NCBI GenBank assembly: GCA_905178155.1
Contig: CAJINV010000021.1
Span: 669,530-733,529, forward strand
Direction: 5' to 3'
Source of the DNA: Amoebophrya sp. A120
Lineage: Eukaryota > Sar > Dinophyceae > Syndiniales > Amoebophryaceae
DNA length: 64,000 nt
The position numbers were made by a program, and so were the translations under genes. Of this stretch, positions 63,826 through 64,000 are shown in pieces. Position 1 is the stretch's first letter. Each line of letters opens with the position of its first letter. The notes under the pieces are model-generated. The model made no database searches, was not told where the DNA came from, and was given only the letters and a program-made list of their open reading frames with translations.

Positions 63826-64000
63826 TTTGATGTGCCTATACCGGCGGTAGTACAAAAGAATCAGAAACCTTGGTAGCTTCAAAGTGACATAAAACGATAA
63901 TGGAATCGTGTAGTTGCAAATGGCGATAAAGGTTTGCAAACCAATGAAGAAGAAAGAAGTAATTTATCGAGACGTCTATCTACGTTTGACTTTGAGAGCT

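Overview
The window is nuclear DNA of a eukaryote with intron-rich genes. Every gene I can support lies on the minus strand, over more than 60 kb. Coding exons are interrupted by two kinds of intron. One kind is ordinary GT-AG. The other consists of short elements (about 110-265 bp) with terminal inverted repeats and 4-9 bp direct repeats of the target exon. Removing the element plus one direct-repeat copy restores the reading frame. Same-strand gene blocks together with invasive inverted-repeat introns point to a dinoflagellate-lineage alveolate, most likely a syndinian parasite like Amoebophrya, in which such introners have been reported. That assignment is inference.

Layout, left to right (all genes transcribed right to left). 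1.8-8.5 kb: two Ser/Thr/Pro/Gln-rich proteins of unknown function. 8.5-10.7 kb: no gene, with a GC-rich patch. 10.7-12.7 kb: a 440-aa protein with PG-type motifs and three introners. 13.8-17.4 kb: translation initiation factor eIF3b, 728 aa, eight exons, canonical introns only. 18.7-24.6 kb: a 1777-aa protein kinase with two introners. 25.5-28.3 kb: an unrecognised 921-aa protein. 28.3-32.2 kb: no gene, but a strongly GC-rich island containing a perfect 33-bp inverted repeat. 32.2-36.1 kb: a very enlarged SLC25-type mitochondrial carrier with three introners. 37.3-38.9 kb: a 186-aa EF-hand protein cut into tiny exons. 39.7-42.2 kb: a class I methyltransferase-like protein. 43.0-47.5 kb: a membrane protein and three unknown genes. 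48.6-51.4 kb: a Pro/Gln-rich protein with five introners in a row. 52.6-61.8 kb: a 2391-aa charged protein in twelve exons with five introners. 62.5-63.8 kb: RPAC1 (AC40), the RNA polymerase I/III subunit, 345 aa.

The most interesting system is the introner population: twenty full elements in at least seven inverted-repeat families. For each I located both ends, and I checked that excision leaves the host frame open. For only one of the twenty does any position within the repeat give a GT...AG intron, so most must be removed by relaxed or hairpin-assisted splicing. For nine multi-exon genes (eIF3b, kinase, the 921-aa gene, carrier, EF-hand, methyltransferase, membrane protein, 2391-aa protein, RPAC1) and the PG-motif gene, the exon lengths I derived sum exactly to whole codons ending in a stop. 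This is the main support for the models. No tRNA, rRNA or CRISPR array was recognised.
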